This document shows, in pieces, positions 31,029-39,060 of a DNA stretch of 39,104 bases. The notes beneath the pieces were generated by a model that was not told where the DNA came from, made no database searches, and saw only the letters and a program-made list of their open reading frames with translations. The stretch is from Arthrobacter sp. ES3-54. GTDB lineage: Bacteria; Actinomycetota; Actinomycetes; Actinomycetales; Micrococcaceae. The DNA is taken from contig NZ_JAQFIF010000024.1 in the NCBI RefSeq assembly GCF_029504395.1, positions 1 through 39,104 on the forward strand, in the 5' to 3' direction. The number at the start of each line of letters is the position of its first letter. The first letter of the stretch is position 1. The position numbers and the translations under genes are program-made.

Positions 31029-33131
31029 GTGGGAACTGGATTTGGTGAAGACCTGCTGGAGCAGGGTCCTGATGCCTTTCTGCTGCTGACCGCGGACGGG
31101 ACCATCGCCTTCGTGAATTCGGCCGCGGAACGGCTGTTCGGCTACCCGCGTCAGGAACTCCTCGGCGTCCAGCACACCATCCTGCTCTCGGAGGAAGCCC
31201 GCGGCGGCTTCCTGCGGGTCTTTGGCCGGCTGGGCCGCAAGATCAAGGCCGGCAGCCGGCCGTTTGCCGCCGTCGGACGGCACCGGAACGGCTCGGAACT
31301 CGCCATGGAGATCACGTGCTCGCTAGTGAGCGTCGACGCCGGCACGGCCATGGCGGTGGCCGTCCGCGACGCCGAGCACCGCAAGGACTCCGATTCCGGC
31401 CGGCGGCTGGCCGTCTCGCTGCTGGACGCCACGCTGGAATCGACGTCGGACGGCATCGTCGTGGTCTCCAACGAGGGCCAAATCACCGGGATCAACGACC
31501 AGTACCTGAAACTGTGGGGCATGCCGCCGGAGCTGATCGCGGCCGAGGACCCCAATGCGCTGGTCCGCTTCATCGCGGACCAACTGGTGGACCCCGACTA
31601 CTTCCTGCAGAAGGTCGCGGCGCTCTACGCCGACAGCCTCATGCAGAGCCACGACGTCCTCGAGTTCGCCGACGGCCGCACCGTGGAGCTGTACTCGCGG
31701 CCGCAAAAAGTCGCGGACGCGATCGTGGGACGGATCTGGAACTTCCGCGACATCACCTCACGCCGGCGCGCCCAGGACCAGGCCCGCCGCGCCATGGAGG
31801 AACTGGCTGAGCAGGCGGGCAAGCTCAAGGAACTGGCCTTCCAGGACCCGCTCACGGGCCTGGCCAACCGGATGCTCTTCAACGAACGGGCCGCCGCGGC
31901 GCTGCTCACCCCGGAGCCGGTGCACGTGCTGCTCCTGGACCTGGACGACTTCAAGGAAGTCAACGACGTCCTGGGCCACCATGCCGGCGACGAGATGCTG
32001 GTGGAGATTTCCCGCCGGCTCCAGAACTGCGTGGGTCCGCACGGCACGGTTGCCCGGCTGGGTGGGGACGAGTTCGTGGTCCTGCTGGTGGGCTGCCGGG
32101 ACGCCGACGCCGTGGCCCAGCGCGTGGTCAGCACCCTGAACGCCCCCGTTTCCATCGAGGGAACGCTCATGCGGCCGGGCCTGAGCCTGGGTGTGGCATC
32201 GCGGGACGCCGGTACGGAGACGTCCTCGGAGCTGCTGCGGCAGGCGGACCTGGCCATGTATGCGGCCAAGGAGGCCGGCAAGAACTGCTATGTGCACTTC
32301 CGGCCCGAGATGCTGGCCGCGCTGCTGGAGCGCACCCAGCTCACGGCCGGGCTGCGGCGGGCGGTGGAGCTGGGGCAGATCACGGTGCACTACCAGCCCG
32401 TCATCTCCAGCGACCGGCTCGAGGTGGTGCAGTTCGAGGCCCTGGCCCGCTGGGAATGGGAAGGCGAGCTGATCCCGCCGGACGATTTCATCGAGACCGC
32501 CGAACGCAGTGGCCTGATCCGGGAGATCGGGGCCGAGGTGCTCAGGCGCAGCTGCACCGAGCTCGCCCCGTGGCTCGGGGAGGACCCGTTCCGGAGCCTG
32601 GCCGTCAACGTCTCCGGCGTGCAGCTGAAGCACCGCGATTTCGCCGAGCGCGTCCTGGACATTGCGGCGTGGAGCGGCGTGGACCCGCGCCAGCTGGTCC
32701 TTGAGGTGACCGAGAGCGTGTTCTTCGACGCCCACTCCCACGTGATCGGCCAGCTCGAGACCCTGCGCGAGGCCGGCATCCGGGTGGCCCTGGACGACTT
32801 CGGGACCGGCTATTCCTCGCTCGGCCGGCTGCAGGACCTGCCGGTGGACGTGGTGAAGATCGACAAGTCCTTCGTGTCCATGCTGCAGACCGGCGTCGAA
32901 AAACTGCCCATCCTGACCTCCATGATCCATATGGCCCGGAGCCTGGGACTGAAGGTCACCGCCGAGGGCATCGAGACACCGGCCCAGGCCCGCTACCTCA
33001 TGGACCATGGCTGCGATGCCCTGCAGGGATTCCTCTTCTCCCGCCCGGTACCCGGGGCGGCCCGGCAGCGGGCCGTCAGCAACTCGGCGGCGGCCATCGC
33101 CGACCTCGAGGGCGTGCCGCTGCCCGGCTAG
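31029..33131 (+). CDS. PAS-PAS-GGDEF-EAL enzyme lacking the RxxD inhibitory site (paralogue 2)
   Basis: 700 residues from GTG 31029. PAS 1 (about 5-115), PAS 2 (about 135-265), GGDEF (about 280-440) and EAL (about 450-690). GGDEF is intact (345-349, DLDDFKEVND upstream), but the I-site five residues before it reads GPHG (32034-32045) instead of RPND or RPHD, so product inhibition should be lost. The EAL motifs are complete (EAL 470-472, DDFGTG, VKID, TAEGIE, LQGFLF). I favour GTG 31029 because VGTGFGEDLLEQGPD then lines up with the paralogue-3 start, with a G-run 11-12 bases upstream in both. ATG at 30996 would add 11 residues. Confidence 0.9.
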   Translation: MGTGFGEDLLEQGPDAFLLLTADGTIAFVNSAAERLFGYPRQELLGVQHTILLSEEARGGFLRVFGRLGRKIKAGSRPFAAVGRHRNGSELAMEITCSLVSVDAGTAMAVAVRDAEHRKDSDSGRRLAVSLLDATLESTSDGIVVVSNEGQITGINDQYLKLWGMPPELIAAEDPNALVRFIADQLVDPDYFLQKVAALYADSLMQSHDVLEFADGRTVELYSRPQKVADAIVGRIWNFRDITSRRRAQDQARRAMEELAEQAGKLKELAFQDPLTGLANRMLFNERAAAALLTPEPVHVLLLDLDDFKEVNDVLGHHAGDEMLVEISRRLQNCVGPHGTVARLGGDEFVVLLVGCRDADAVAQRVVSTLNAPVSIEGTLMRPGLSLGVASRDAGTETSSELLRQADLAMYAAKEAGKNCYVHFRPEMLAALLERTQLTAGLRRAVELGQITVHYQPVISSDRLEVVQFEALARWEWEGELIPPDDFIETAERSGLIREIGAEVLRRSCTELAPWLGEDPFRSLAVNVSGVQLKHRDFAERVLDIAAWSGVDPRQLVLEVTESVFFDAHSHVIGQLETLREAGIRVALDDFGTGYSSLGRLQDLPVDVVKIDKSFVSMLQTGVEKLPILTSMIHMARSLGLKVTAEGIETPAQARYLMDHGCDALQGFLFSRPVPGAARQRAVSNSAAAIADLEGVPLPG

Positions 33132-33275
33132 GTCGGCTGGCCCTGAACGTCTCCGGTGCTGTACCCGGGCCGACAATTCAGCTGCTCAACGTAGATGTTC
33201 CTCATTGCTGGCGTGGCAGCAGACTGCCATTCTTGGTGAATCCGCACATCCGAAAGCGAACGAAAGGAAGAGACG

Positions 33276-33602
33276 ATGCCGCTCTATCTGTCGAAGTTCA
33301 GCTACACACCGGAGACCTGGGCGAGGCTGATGAGCAACCCCGAGGACCGCGGAAAGGCCGCCCAGGCGTACATCGAATCGGTCGGCGGAAAACTCCATGG
33401 ATTCTGGTACGCATTCGGCGCCCACGACGGCTATGACTTGTGGGAGGCTCCCGACAACGTGTCCATGGCCGCAGTTGCATTGGCGATCAGCGGAGGAGGC
33501 GCACTGAGCTCTTTCGAAACGACAGTGCTCTTGACCGTCGACGAAACGATGGAAGCCCTGCGGAAAGCCGAACAGATTAAGTACCGGCCTCCCGGCACCT
33601 GA
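33276..33602 (+). CDS. GYD-domain protein
   Basis: 108 residues. Opens MPLYLSKFSYTPETWARLMS and contains the family signature GFWYAFGAHDGYDLWEAPDN, the GYD motif that names PF08734, followed by a hydrophobic LAISGGGALSSFETTVLL. A small ferredoxin-like-fold family of unknown biochemical role. ATG has AGGAAGAG 6 bases upstream, a strong site. It sits between paralogues 2 and 3 of the c-di-GMP enzymes, 144 bases after the former, without overlap. A functional link is not shown. Confidence 0.9.
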   Translation: MPLYLSKFSYTPETWARLMSNPEDRGKAAQAYIESVGGKLHGFWYAFGAHDGYDLWEAPDNVSMAAVALAISGGGALSSFETTVLLTVDETMEALRKAEQIKYRPPGT

Positions 33603-33616
33603 CATTCCGGGCGAAC

Positions 33617-33643
33617 TTGCACTGCGGCCAGGCTGCAGTGCAA
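33617..33643 (+). terminator. hairpin after the GYD gene
   Basis: TTGCACTGC (33617-33625) / GCAGTGCAA (33635-33643) with a 9-base loop, 14 bases after the GYD stop. No T-run. Confidence 0.55.
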
Positions 33644-33739
33644 CGCACTCCTGGTGCCCGGGTAGGCCGGGCCGGCCGGCGCGTTCGACACATTTGGTTG
33701 CGGCATGATGCCCATCACGTTCGGTGAGCCGGCACGGCA

Positions 33740-33745
33740 TATGAT
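33740..33745 (+). promoter_or_regulatory. TATGAT -10 element before paralogue 3
   Basis: GCATATGATTCAG, sharing TATGATTCAG with paralogue 2. No clear -35. The start codon lies about 78 bases downstream, like the 85 bases in paralogue 2. Confidence 0.4.
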
Positions 33746-33822
33746 TCAGTCAGCGCAGTGCGCTTTGCTCTCCGCAAGGTGTCCGCTATCCGTATTCATC
33801 GCCTGGGGGGCTGTTAGACATC

Positions 33823-35676
33823 GTGGAAGCTGGTTTCGCACAACAACTGGTGGAGTACAGCCCGGACGCACTCTTGCTGGTCGGCCCGGACGGAACCATT
33901 TCCTTCCTCAACCCGGCCGCAGAGCGGCTCTTCGGCTACTCCCGGGCGCAGCTTATGGGCGCGGACCACAGCATGCTCCTGGCCGAGGCCTCGCGGGAGG
34001 AATTCCACGGGATCCTGGCCGCGCTGGGCAAGGCCACTAGCGCCCGCCCGCACTTCACCGGCTCGGGCCGCCGGGCCGACGGCACCGAACTCCCGGTCGA
34101 AATCACGTGCTCCCTGGTCCCCACCCCAGCAGGAACGGCCGACGCCGGAACGTCCGTGGCCCTCTCGATCCGCGGCACCGCGGGAGCAACCCCTGGAGGG
34201 AACCATGGGTCAAGCGCTGGCGCAAACCCCGGCGCGAACCCCGTCGTTGGCAGCGCAGGCTGGTCCGTCAGCGGCGACTTTCTCCGCCGTCGTACTCCCG
34301 GTTCAGGGGTAGCTCCTGGCCTAGGCGGACTTCAGGGCGCCGCCGCTCCCGCGGCGTTTGCCGGGCACGACGACGAAGTCAGGGCGGGGTCCCTCCGCGA
34401 CCCGCTGACCGCGCTGCCCAACGGACCCCTGTTCAACGAGCGCCTCGCCGCCGCCCTGCGCCGCCCGGATCCGGTGGACATTCTCCTGCTGAACGTCGAT
34501 GACTTCAGGCACCTCAATGACGTGCTGGGACGTTCGGCGGCCGACGAGCTGCTAGTGGAGTTGGCGAGCAGGCTGCGCAACTGCGTCCGCCCGCACGACA
34601 CTGTGGCCCGGCTGGGCGGCGACGAGTTCGCGGTGCTGCTGACCGAGTGCCTCAACGCGGACGCGGTGGCCAAGCGGATCGCCGCGGCCCTCTACGCGCC
34701 CCTGCGCGTGGGCGGCTCCATGGTCCGGCCCGGCGTGAGCATGGGCCTGGCGTCGAAGTCGGGGCAGACGCTGGACGGGGCGGAACTGCTGCGCCAGGCC
34801 GACGCCGCCATGACCGCGGCCAAGGCTGCCGGGAAGAACACCTGGCTGCGGTTCCGGCCGGAGATGCTGAGCACCGCGGCCCACAAGGTCGACGGCGATT
34901 CCGGGCTCCGGCGCGCCGTCGAGCTGGGCCAGATCTCGGTGCACTACCAGCCCGTGGTGTCGCCGGGCATCGGCTCGGTGGTGCAGTTCGAGGCGTTCGC
35001 TCGGTGGGAGCGGCACGGCCGGCTGGTGCCGCCCAACCAGTTCCTGCCTGTGGCGGAGCAGAGCGGCCTGATCCGCGAGATCGGCGATGAAGTCCTGCGC
35101 CGTGCCTGCGCCGAGATCCGGCCGTGGCTGGCTGGCGACCCCGCGTACAGCGTGGCCGTGAACGTCTCCGGCCTGCAGTTCCAGCACCGGGACTTCGCCA
35201 CAGACGTGCTCGCGATTGCCGCCTCCACCGGCGTTGACCCGCGCCAGCTCACCCTTGAGCTGACGGAGAGCGTGTTCTTCGACGCCGCCTCGGACGTGCT
35301 GGGCCAGCTGCGGCAGCTGCGCGCGGCCGGTGTCCGGATTGCCATGGACGACTTCGGCACCGGATATTCCACGCTGGGCCGGCTCCAGGAACTGCCCCTG
35401 GACAACGTCAAGATCGACCGCTCCTTCGTGGCCATGATCAAGACGGGCCAGGAACAGCTCCCGTTCTTCGCCACCATGATCAATGCCGCGCAGGCCCTCG
35501 GCCTGAAGGTCACGGCGGAAGGCATCGAGACCCCCGCGCAGGCCAAGTACCTGATGGACCGCGGTTGCGACTCCCTGCAGGGCTACCTGTTCGCCAAGCC
35601 GGCACCGGCCAGCCACTTGGCCGGGACCATGGAGAGCGCCCTGACCGCCCTGGACAAGGTCGACGCCGCGCAGTAG
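33823..35676 (+). CDS. PAS-GGDEF-EAL protein with degenerate cyclase site (paralogue 3)
   Basis: 617 residues. One PAS (about 5-115), a Gly/Ala/Pro-rich linker (about 120-185: ATPGGNHGSSAGANPGANP) where the second PAS of the paralogues would be, GGDEF (about 195-360) and EAL (about 370-610). GGDEF itself is kept (265-269) and so is the I-site RPHD (34588-34599), but the metal-binding D of DLDDFK is N224 (NVDDFR) and GHHAGD has become GRSAAD. Cyclase activity is therefore doubtful, while GTP or c-di-GMP binding may remain. EAL reads EAF (390-392), with the other phosphodiesterase residues intact (NVSG, LELTES, DDFGTG, VKID, TAEGIE, LQGYLF). Likely a phosphodiesterase or effector. GTG start preceded by GGGGGG 12 bases upstream. 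Confidence 0.9.
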   Translation: MEAGFAQQLVEYSPDALLLVGPDGTISFLNPAAERLFGYSRAQLMGADHSMLLAEASREEFHGILAALGKATSARPHFTGSGRRADGTELPVEITCSLVPTPAGTADAGTSVALSIRGTAGATPGGNHGSSAGANPGANPVVGSAGWSVSGDFLRRRTPGSGVAPGLGGLQGAAAPAAFAGHDDEVRAGSLRDPLTALPNGPLFNERLAAALRRPDPVDILLLNVDDFRHLNDVLGRSAADELLVELASRLRNCVRPHDTVARLGGDEFAVLLTECLNADAVAKRIAAALYAPLRVGGSMVRPGVSMGLASKSGQTLDGAELLRQADAAMTAAKAAGKNTWLRFRPEMLSTAAHKVDGDSGLRRAVELGQISVHYQPVVSPGIGSVVQFEAFARWERHGRLVPPNQFLPVAEQSGLIREIGDEVLRRACAEIRPWLAGDPAYSVAVNVSGLQFQHRDFATDVLAIAASTGVDPRQLTLELTESVFFDAASDVLGQLRQLRAAGVRIAMDDFGTGYSTLGRLQELPLDNVKIDRSFVAMIKTGQEQLPFFATMINAAQALGLKVTAEGIETPAQAKYLMDRGCDSLQGYLFAKPAPASHLAGTMESALTALDKVDAAQ

Positions 35677-35751
35677 CCGTTAGGCTGCGCGCCGGCAGCG
35701 CGAAAGTCGTCCCCGCGGTAGCCGCCCCCCCCGGTAGCGGGTTAAACATGT

Positions 35752-35780
35752 CGGGATCCCCGCCGTTGGCGGGGATCCCG
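35752..35780. terminator. 13-bp bidirectional hairpin terminator
   Basis: CGGGATCCCCGCC (35752-35764) / GGCGGGGATCCCG (35768-35780) with loop GTT, placed between the convergent paralogue-3 and excalibur genes. It should stop both transcripts. Confidence 0.75.
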
Positions 35781-35790
35781 TCAGTTCACG

Positions 35791-36090
35791 TCAGCGCTTT
35801 TCGCAGGCGATGCCGTCGTTGTCACGGTCGAGGTCGTATTCGTGCCAGTGCCGCGCACCGCCGTCGTTGTAGCTGTACAGGGTGTTGTCGACACGGAAGG
35901 TGGTGACCGGCTTTCCGCTGGTCTTGTCCTTGGCGCCCTTGCGGCCGACGCCGTGCGGGTAGACCTTGTTGAGCTCCGTGCAGTTCTTGTACGACTTCGG
36001 CGCGGGCGCGGCGGATGCCGGCACGGCCGTGGCGCTCAGGACGACGGCGGTACCCGCCAGCGACGCAATAATCAGTTTCTTCAGGCGCAC
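35791..36090 (-). CDS. secreted excalibur calcium-binding domain protein
   Basis: About 99 residues from GTG 36090. Signal peptide (RLKKLIIASLAGTAVVLSA, cleavage near VPASAA), then a short domain: YKNCTELNKVYPHGVGRKGA at the start and YDLDRDNDGIACEK at the end. The latter is the excalibur DxDxDGxxCE calcium loop, with a disulphide-forming Cys pair. In nucleases this N-terminal KNCTELN segment is the usual lead-in of the excalibur domain, so the protein is one lone domain, probably a secreted calcium-binding or cell-wall protein. Frames open further upstream, to 36150, but the signal peptide argues for the shorter form. Confidence 0.85.
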   Translation of the reverse strand: MRLKKLIIASLAGTAVVLSATAVPASAAPAPKSYKNCTELNKVYPHGVGRKGAKDKTSGKPVTTFRVDNTLYSYNDGGARHWHEYDLDRDNDGIACEKR

Positions 36091-36206
36091 GTGTGAGAGC
36101 ACCCCCCCAATAGAAGCCCTCAGCCGCGAGTCGGCGAGGGGCAGGGACATGCTAACCCACGATTCCGGCGTAGGCGGGAAGGCTCAGGCGGTGAGGCTCA
36201 TGTGAT

Positions 36207-37055
36207 TTACTGGCGGCGGTCCAGCTTGTCGAGGTCCTGAGCCACCATAGCCTCGCTGCGCTGCCACAATGCCTTGGCCAGGCCGGCATCGTAGGCCTGC
36301 TTGTTGGCCTTGGAGAGCGTCCGTTTGGCGTAGTAGGCGCCGGAGATCCAGTCGTGCCCCGGGGTGGCGTTGGCGAGCCACACAAGGGTGTCCGCGCCCT
36401 GGTGAGGCGTCAGCATGAAGCGCTTGAGGAAGGACGTGTAGGCCAGGCGCATGGGGCTCGTGGTGTCCGCCGCGAAGTTGGTGGCCACCCCGCCGGGGTG
36501 GAACGCCGCTGTCGAGATCCCCTCGGTGTTGTGGCGGTTGTGGAGCTCGGTGGTGAAGAGAATGTTGGCGAGCTTGGCGTTGCCGTAGGCGCGGTTGGTG
36601 GAGTAGCTGCGGGCCGCGTCGAGGTCGTCGATGTCCAGCTTGCCGAAGAGCGAATTGGCGACGCTCGAGGTATTGATGACGGTGGCCTGGCTGGCGGCGA
36701 GGACGTCGATCAGCTCGGTGGTGAGCAGGAACGGTGCCAGGTGGTTGACCTGGAAGGTTGTCTCGTGACCGTCCACGGTGAGCTCGCGGGCTCCCATGAT
36801 GCCGCCGGCATTGTTCGCCAGGACGTCGATCTGCGGGTACTTTTCCTTCAGCTGCGCGGCCAGGGTGCGTACCTGGCCCAGATCGGCGAAGTCACTGACA
36901 AAGAAGTCGGCGCCGATTTCGTTCGCGATCGTCTCGGTCTTCTGCGCGGAACGCCCGACGACGACTACGCGCTCCCCCTGCCGGGCGAAGGTCCGCGCGG
37001 CGGACGCGCCGATGCCGTCGCTGGCTCCGGTGATGACGATAGTGCGCTCGGGCAT
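36207..37055 (-). CDS. short-chain dehydrogenase/reductase, retinol-dehydrogenase-like
   Basis: 282 residues from ATG 37055 (AAGGAC upstream). Classical SDR: TGASDGIG (9-16) cofactor loop, NNAGG, catalytic serine region INTSSV, Y157-G-N-A-K161 catalytic pair and HPGGVATNF. This form, with long C-terminal part, resembles the retinol/short-chain alcohol dehydrogenase group that acts on lipophilic ketones or alcohols. Basic GR after strand 2 suggests NADPH. An in-frame start at 37112 would add 19 residues upstream and seems unlikely. Stands alone. Confidence 0.88.
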   Translation of the reverse strand: MPERTIVITGASDGIGASAARTFARQGERVVVVGRSAQKTETIANEIGADFFVSDFADLGQVRTLAAQLKEKYPQIDVLANNAGGIMGARELTVDGHETTFQVNHLAPFLLTTELIDVLAASQATVINTSSVANSLFGKLDIDDLDAARSYSTNRAYGNAKLANILFTTELHNRHNTEGISTAAFHPGGVATNFAADTTSPMRLAYTSFLKRFMLTPHQGADTLVWLANATPGHDWISGAYYAKRTLSKANKQAYDAGLAKALWQRSEAMVAQDLDKLDRRQ

Positions 37056-37209
37056 TGAGGTGTCCTTAGAACGAAAGCGTTGGTCTGGTTTTCTGGAATC
37101 CAGCCCCGTCAAATTCTAACGAGCCCAATCCGGAGAACGTTCCGGACCGCCGCGGCGATTCCCGGGAGTCTGCTGGGAATCCCCCGCGGGGCCTAGATGG
37201 GCCGCTGCG

Positions 37210-38712
37210 CTAGATGCGCAGCGGTGACCGGAAACTCAGGGCCGTGCTGGCGTTCTGCAGCTTCAGGCCGATGGCCAGCATTTCTTCGGTGGTCCGGAGC
37301 AGGGAGTAGTGGTTGTAGTTGCCCTGGATGACGGTGCCCGGGACCACAGAGGGAGCCACCACGAAATTGGGTATCGGAGTATCTTCGTCAAAAAGTACGA
37401 ATATCGCCGTTCGTCCCGCCCGGTAGCTTTGGCTATTCAAGATGACCGGCAGCCATTGCGATAGCCAGGTGTCGCCCGTGGCGACGCTGCAGTCATGCAT
37501 GTCATTGCACACATTCGGCACCACCACGGAAAAATTCGGCAGAGTATTGTTGGCCAGGTCGCTTGCCAGCTGCCCCGCGCTCACGTTGCCCAGGGGCACA
37601 TTGTTGACCGCGCATGCCGCCCTGTCCCCCGGCCCTTGGTAGTAGATTTCGGGGTTATGCCGCTCGGCATACAGGCCGGACGCGCTCAGCCGGCAATTCG
37701 AAGGCATGTCCTCCATATAGCTCTTATAGGACTGGCCGGACGTACGCACCTGCCGGAAGATGTTGTCAGCCGTAATGGGCGGCAGACCGCTCGGGCTCGA
37801 ATCGGAAGTGACGCCCTGTGTGCTGCCCGATGTCATGGCCAGATAGCTCGGCAATGAGGGCAAGCCCGTGCCTGCGTCACTCCAGGTGGAAACCGAGGCG
37901 CACTGGTTCGCCTTTGCGCTCATGTACGGCGCGTTGGCGTTCCCTATGACCTGTGAATAGGTCTTGTTTTCAAATAGCACCCACATGACGTGGTCGTATT
38001 TCGCCGGCGGGACGGTCGCCGTGCCGCACGGGTTGGCGCCAGGGGGCGGAGGCGGCGGCGGGGGCGGAGGAGGAGGAGGCGGCGGCGTGGCATTAGTGGT
38101 GACAGTCAATCGAGGCCGCTGCGTGGTGACGGACGACTCCTTGGAGCTGTAAATGACGCCGTCGGAGGAAGTCGTGCTGATGCGGAACGAATACGTCCCG
38201 TCACCCTTGATCGCACCGAAGAGATCAAACTCCACAAAGGTGTTATCCGCAACAGCGCCGCGCGAAGCCACAATCGGCGTTTCCGCAACGGGCGCGTTGT
38301 TGAATGTGATCGTGTTCTCACTCCAGGAGTTATTGAGAACCCGTCGGATTTGGCCGCCCGAGTTGGAGGGATCCGTGGCGAATAGCCGGAGCTTGGCGCC
38401 GGTCACGGTGCTGCCCGCAGTGCCAGTGACCGTGAACTTGAGGAAGATCATTTCGACCGGCGAATTATCAGCCTTTAGGCCTGTTGCCGTGCGGAAGTTA
38501 ATGGTGGGGCTGTCACGTTTTACGACGGCGTCAGCCGTAGTCGAAAAGGTCAGCGTGGCGGCTTCTGCGGGGCCGGCAATAAGGGACATTGTGGCGGCCA
38601 CCATGAAAAAGACAGATGCCAGGGAAATCCATCGGTGCCTTGAGAAGGGTCGGCTAAATCGATGATTTTTAGTAGCATTCTTGCCCATGGCGAAACCAGA
38701 ATCGAGGCTCAT
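37210..38712 (-). CDS. secreted phosphoesterase with N-terminal DNRLRE-type domain and polyproline linker
   Basis: 500 residues. Long signal peptide (about 1-52, ending AGPAEA), a DNRLRE/CBM96-like beta domain (about 53-205: TADAVVKRDSPTINFRTATG, VFLKF-type strands, WSENTITFNN), a linker with about 15 consecutive prolines, and a phosphoesterase domain (PF04185 type, about 230-490: YDHVMWVLFENKTYSQVIGN, FVLFDEDTPIPNF, HYSLLRTTEEMLAI). Acid phosphatases and phospholipases C of this fold hydrolyse phosphate esters outside the cell. The N-terminal domain probably binds wall polysaccharide. ATG at 38712 has AGGAG 8 bases upstream. The proline run makes the + strand G-rich at 38042-38090, a possible G-quadruplex on the template strand. 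Confidence 0.87.
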   Translation of the reverse strand: MSLDSGFAMGKNATKNHRFSRPFSRHRWISLASVFFMVAATMSLIAGPAEAATLTFSTTADAVVKRDSPTINFRTATGLKADNSPVEMIFLKFTVTGTAGSTVTGAKLRLFATDPSNSGGQIRRVLNNSWSENTITFNNAPVAETPIVASRGAVADNTFVEFDLFGAIKGDGTYSFRISTTSSDGVIYSSKESSVTTQRPRLTVTTNATPPPPPPPPPPPPPPPGANPCGTATVPPAKYDHVMWVLFENKTYSQVIGNANAPYMSAKANQCASVSTWSDAGTGLPSLPSYLAMTSGSTQGVTSDSSPSGLPPITADNIFRQVRTSGQSYKSYMEDMPSNCRLSASGLYAERHNPEIYYQGPGDRAACAVNNVPLGNVSAGQLASDLANNTLPNFSVVVPNVCNDMHDCSVATGDTWLSQWLPVILNSQSYRAGRTAIFVLFDEDTPIPNFVVAPSVVPGTVIQGNYNHYSLLRTTEEMLAIGLKLQNASTALSFRSPLRI

Positions 38713-38760
38713 CGTGGGACTCCTAAAAGGTCCGGTCGACGCACCCTGCGCCTTAGTGGC

Positions 38761-38789
38761 TGGTAGGAATCCAAACCCTAGCCGGTCAA
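38761..38789 (-). promoter_or_regulatory. possible promoter of the phosphoesterase gene
   Basis: Read leftward: TTGACC (complement of 38784-38789), 17-base spacer, CTACCA (complement of 38761-38766). The -10 is poor, so confidence is low. It is about 50 bases before the ATG. Confidence 0.3.
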
Positions 38790-38830
38790 ATAGAGCCTCA
38801 CAATGCTCATGCCCAAAATAGCTGGCAGGC

Positions 38831-38880
38831 TAAAGGTATTCCCAAGGTTCCTGTCGGGTAAAGGAATTCCCAAGGTTTCC
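38831..38880 (-). repeat. two direct repeats upstream of the phosphoesterase gene
   Basis: TAAAGGTATTCCCAAGGTTCC (38831-38851 on the + strand) and TAAAGGAATTCCCAAGGTTT (from 38859) repeat with a 28-base period. They lie about 40-90 bases upstream of the possible promoter, where an activator could bind. The second copy contains the palindrome GGAATTCC. The factor is unknown. Confidence 0.55.
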
Positions 38881-38934
38881 ATGGTTCTTACGCAGGTGCC
38901 AGAACTGCTCGCCTGATTCATCAGCGGCTCTTTT

Positions 38935-39000
38935 CCCAACTGAGTCGCAGCTGGGGCCGTTCTGAGCCTCCAAAACGGCCCCTGCTGCCAGTCAGTTGGG
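38935..39000. repeat. dispersed repeat family A, copy 2 (66-bp two-stage hairpin)
   Basis: Outer stem CCCAACTGA (38935-38943) / TCAGTTGGG (38992-39000), inner stem GCAGCTGGGGCCGTT (38947-38961) / AACGGCCCCTGCTGC (38974-38988) with one mismatch. Same length as the copy at 4710-4775 but different loop (CTGAGCCTCCAA). It stands between the rRNA operon terminator and the phosphoesterase control region. Confidence 0.85.
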
Positions 39001-39020
39001 GTTGTGGCCGTTAAATGCGG

Positions 39021-39050
39021 GAGGACCCCCAACCTTGGTTGGGGGTCCTC
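39021..39050 (-). terminator. rRNA operon terminator
   Basis: GAGGACCCCCAACC (39021-39034) / GGTTGGGGGTCCTC (39037-39050), a 14-bp stem with a very tight loop, 11 bases beyond the 5S 3' end in the leftward direction. Confidence 0.85.
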
Positions 39051-39060
39051 GACCGTGAAT

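Noticed and set aside
38778..39032. 84-codon leftward frame between phosphoesterase and 5S rRNA
   Set aside because: Runs through the family A hairpin, the direct repeats and the rRNA terminator; not plausible as a gene.
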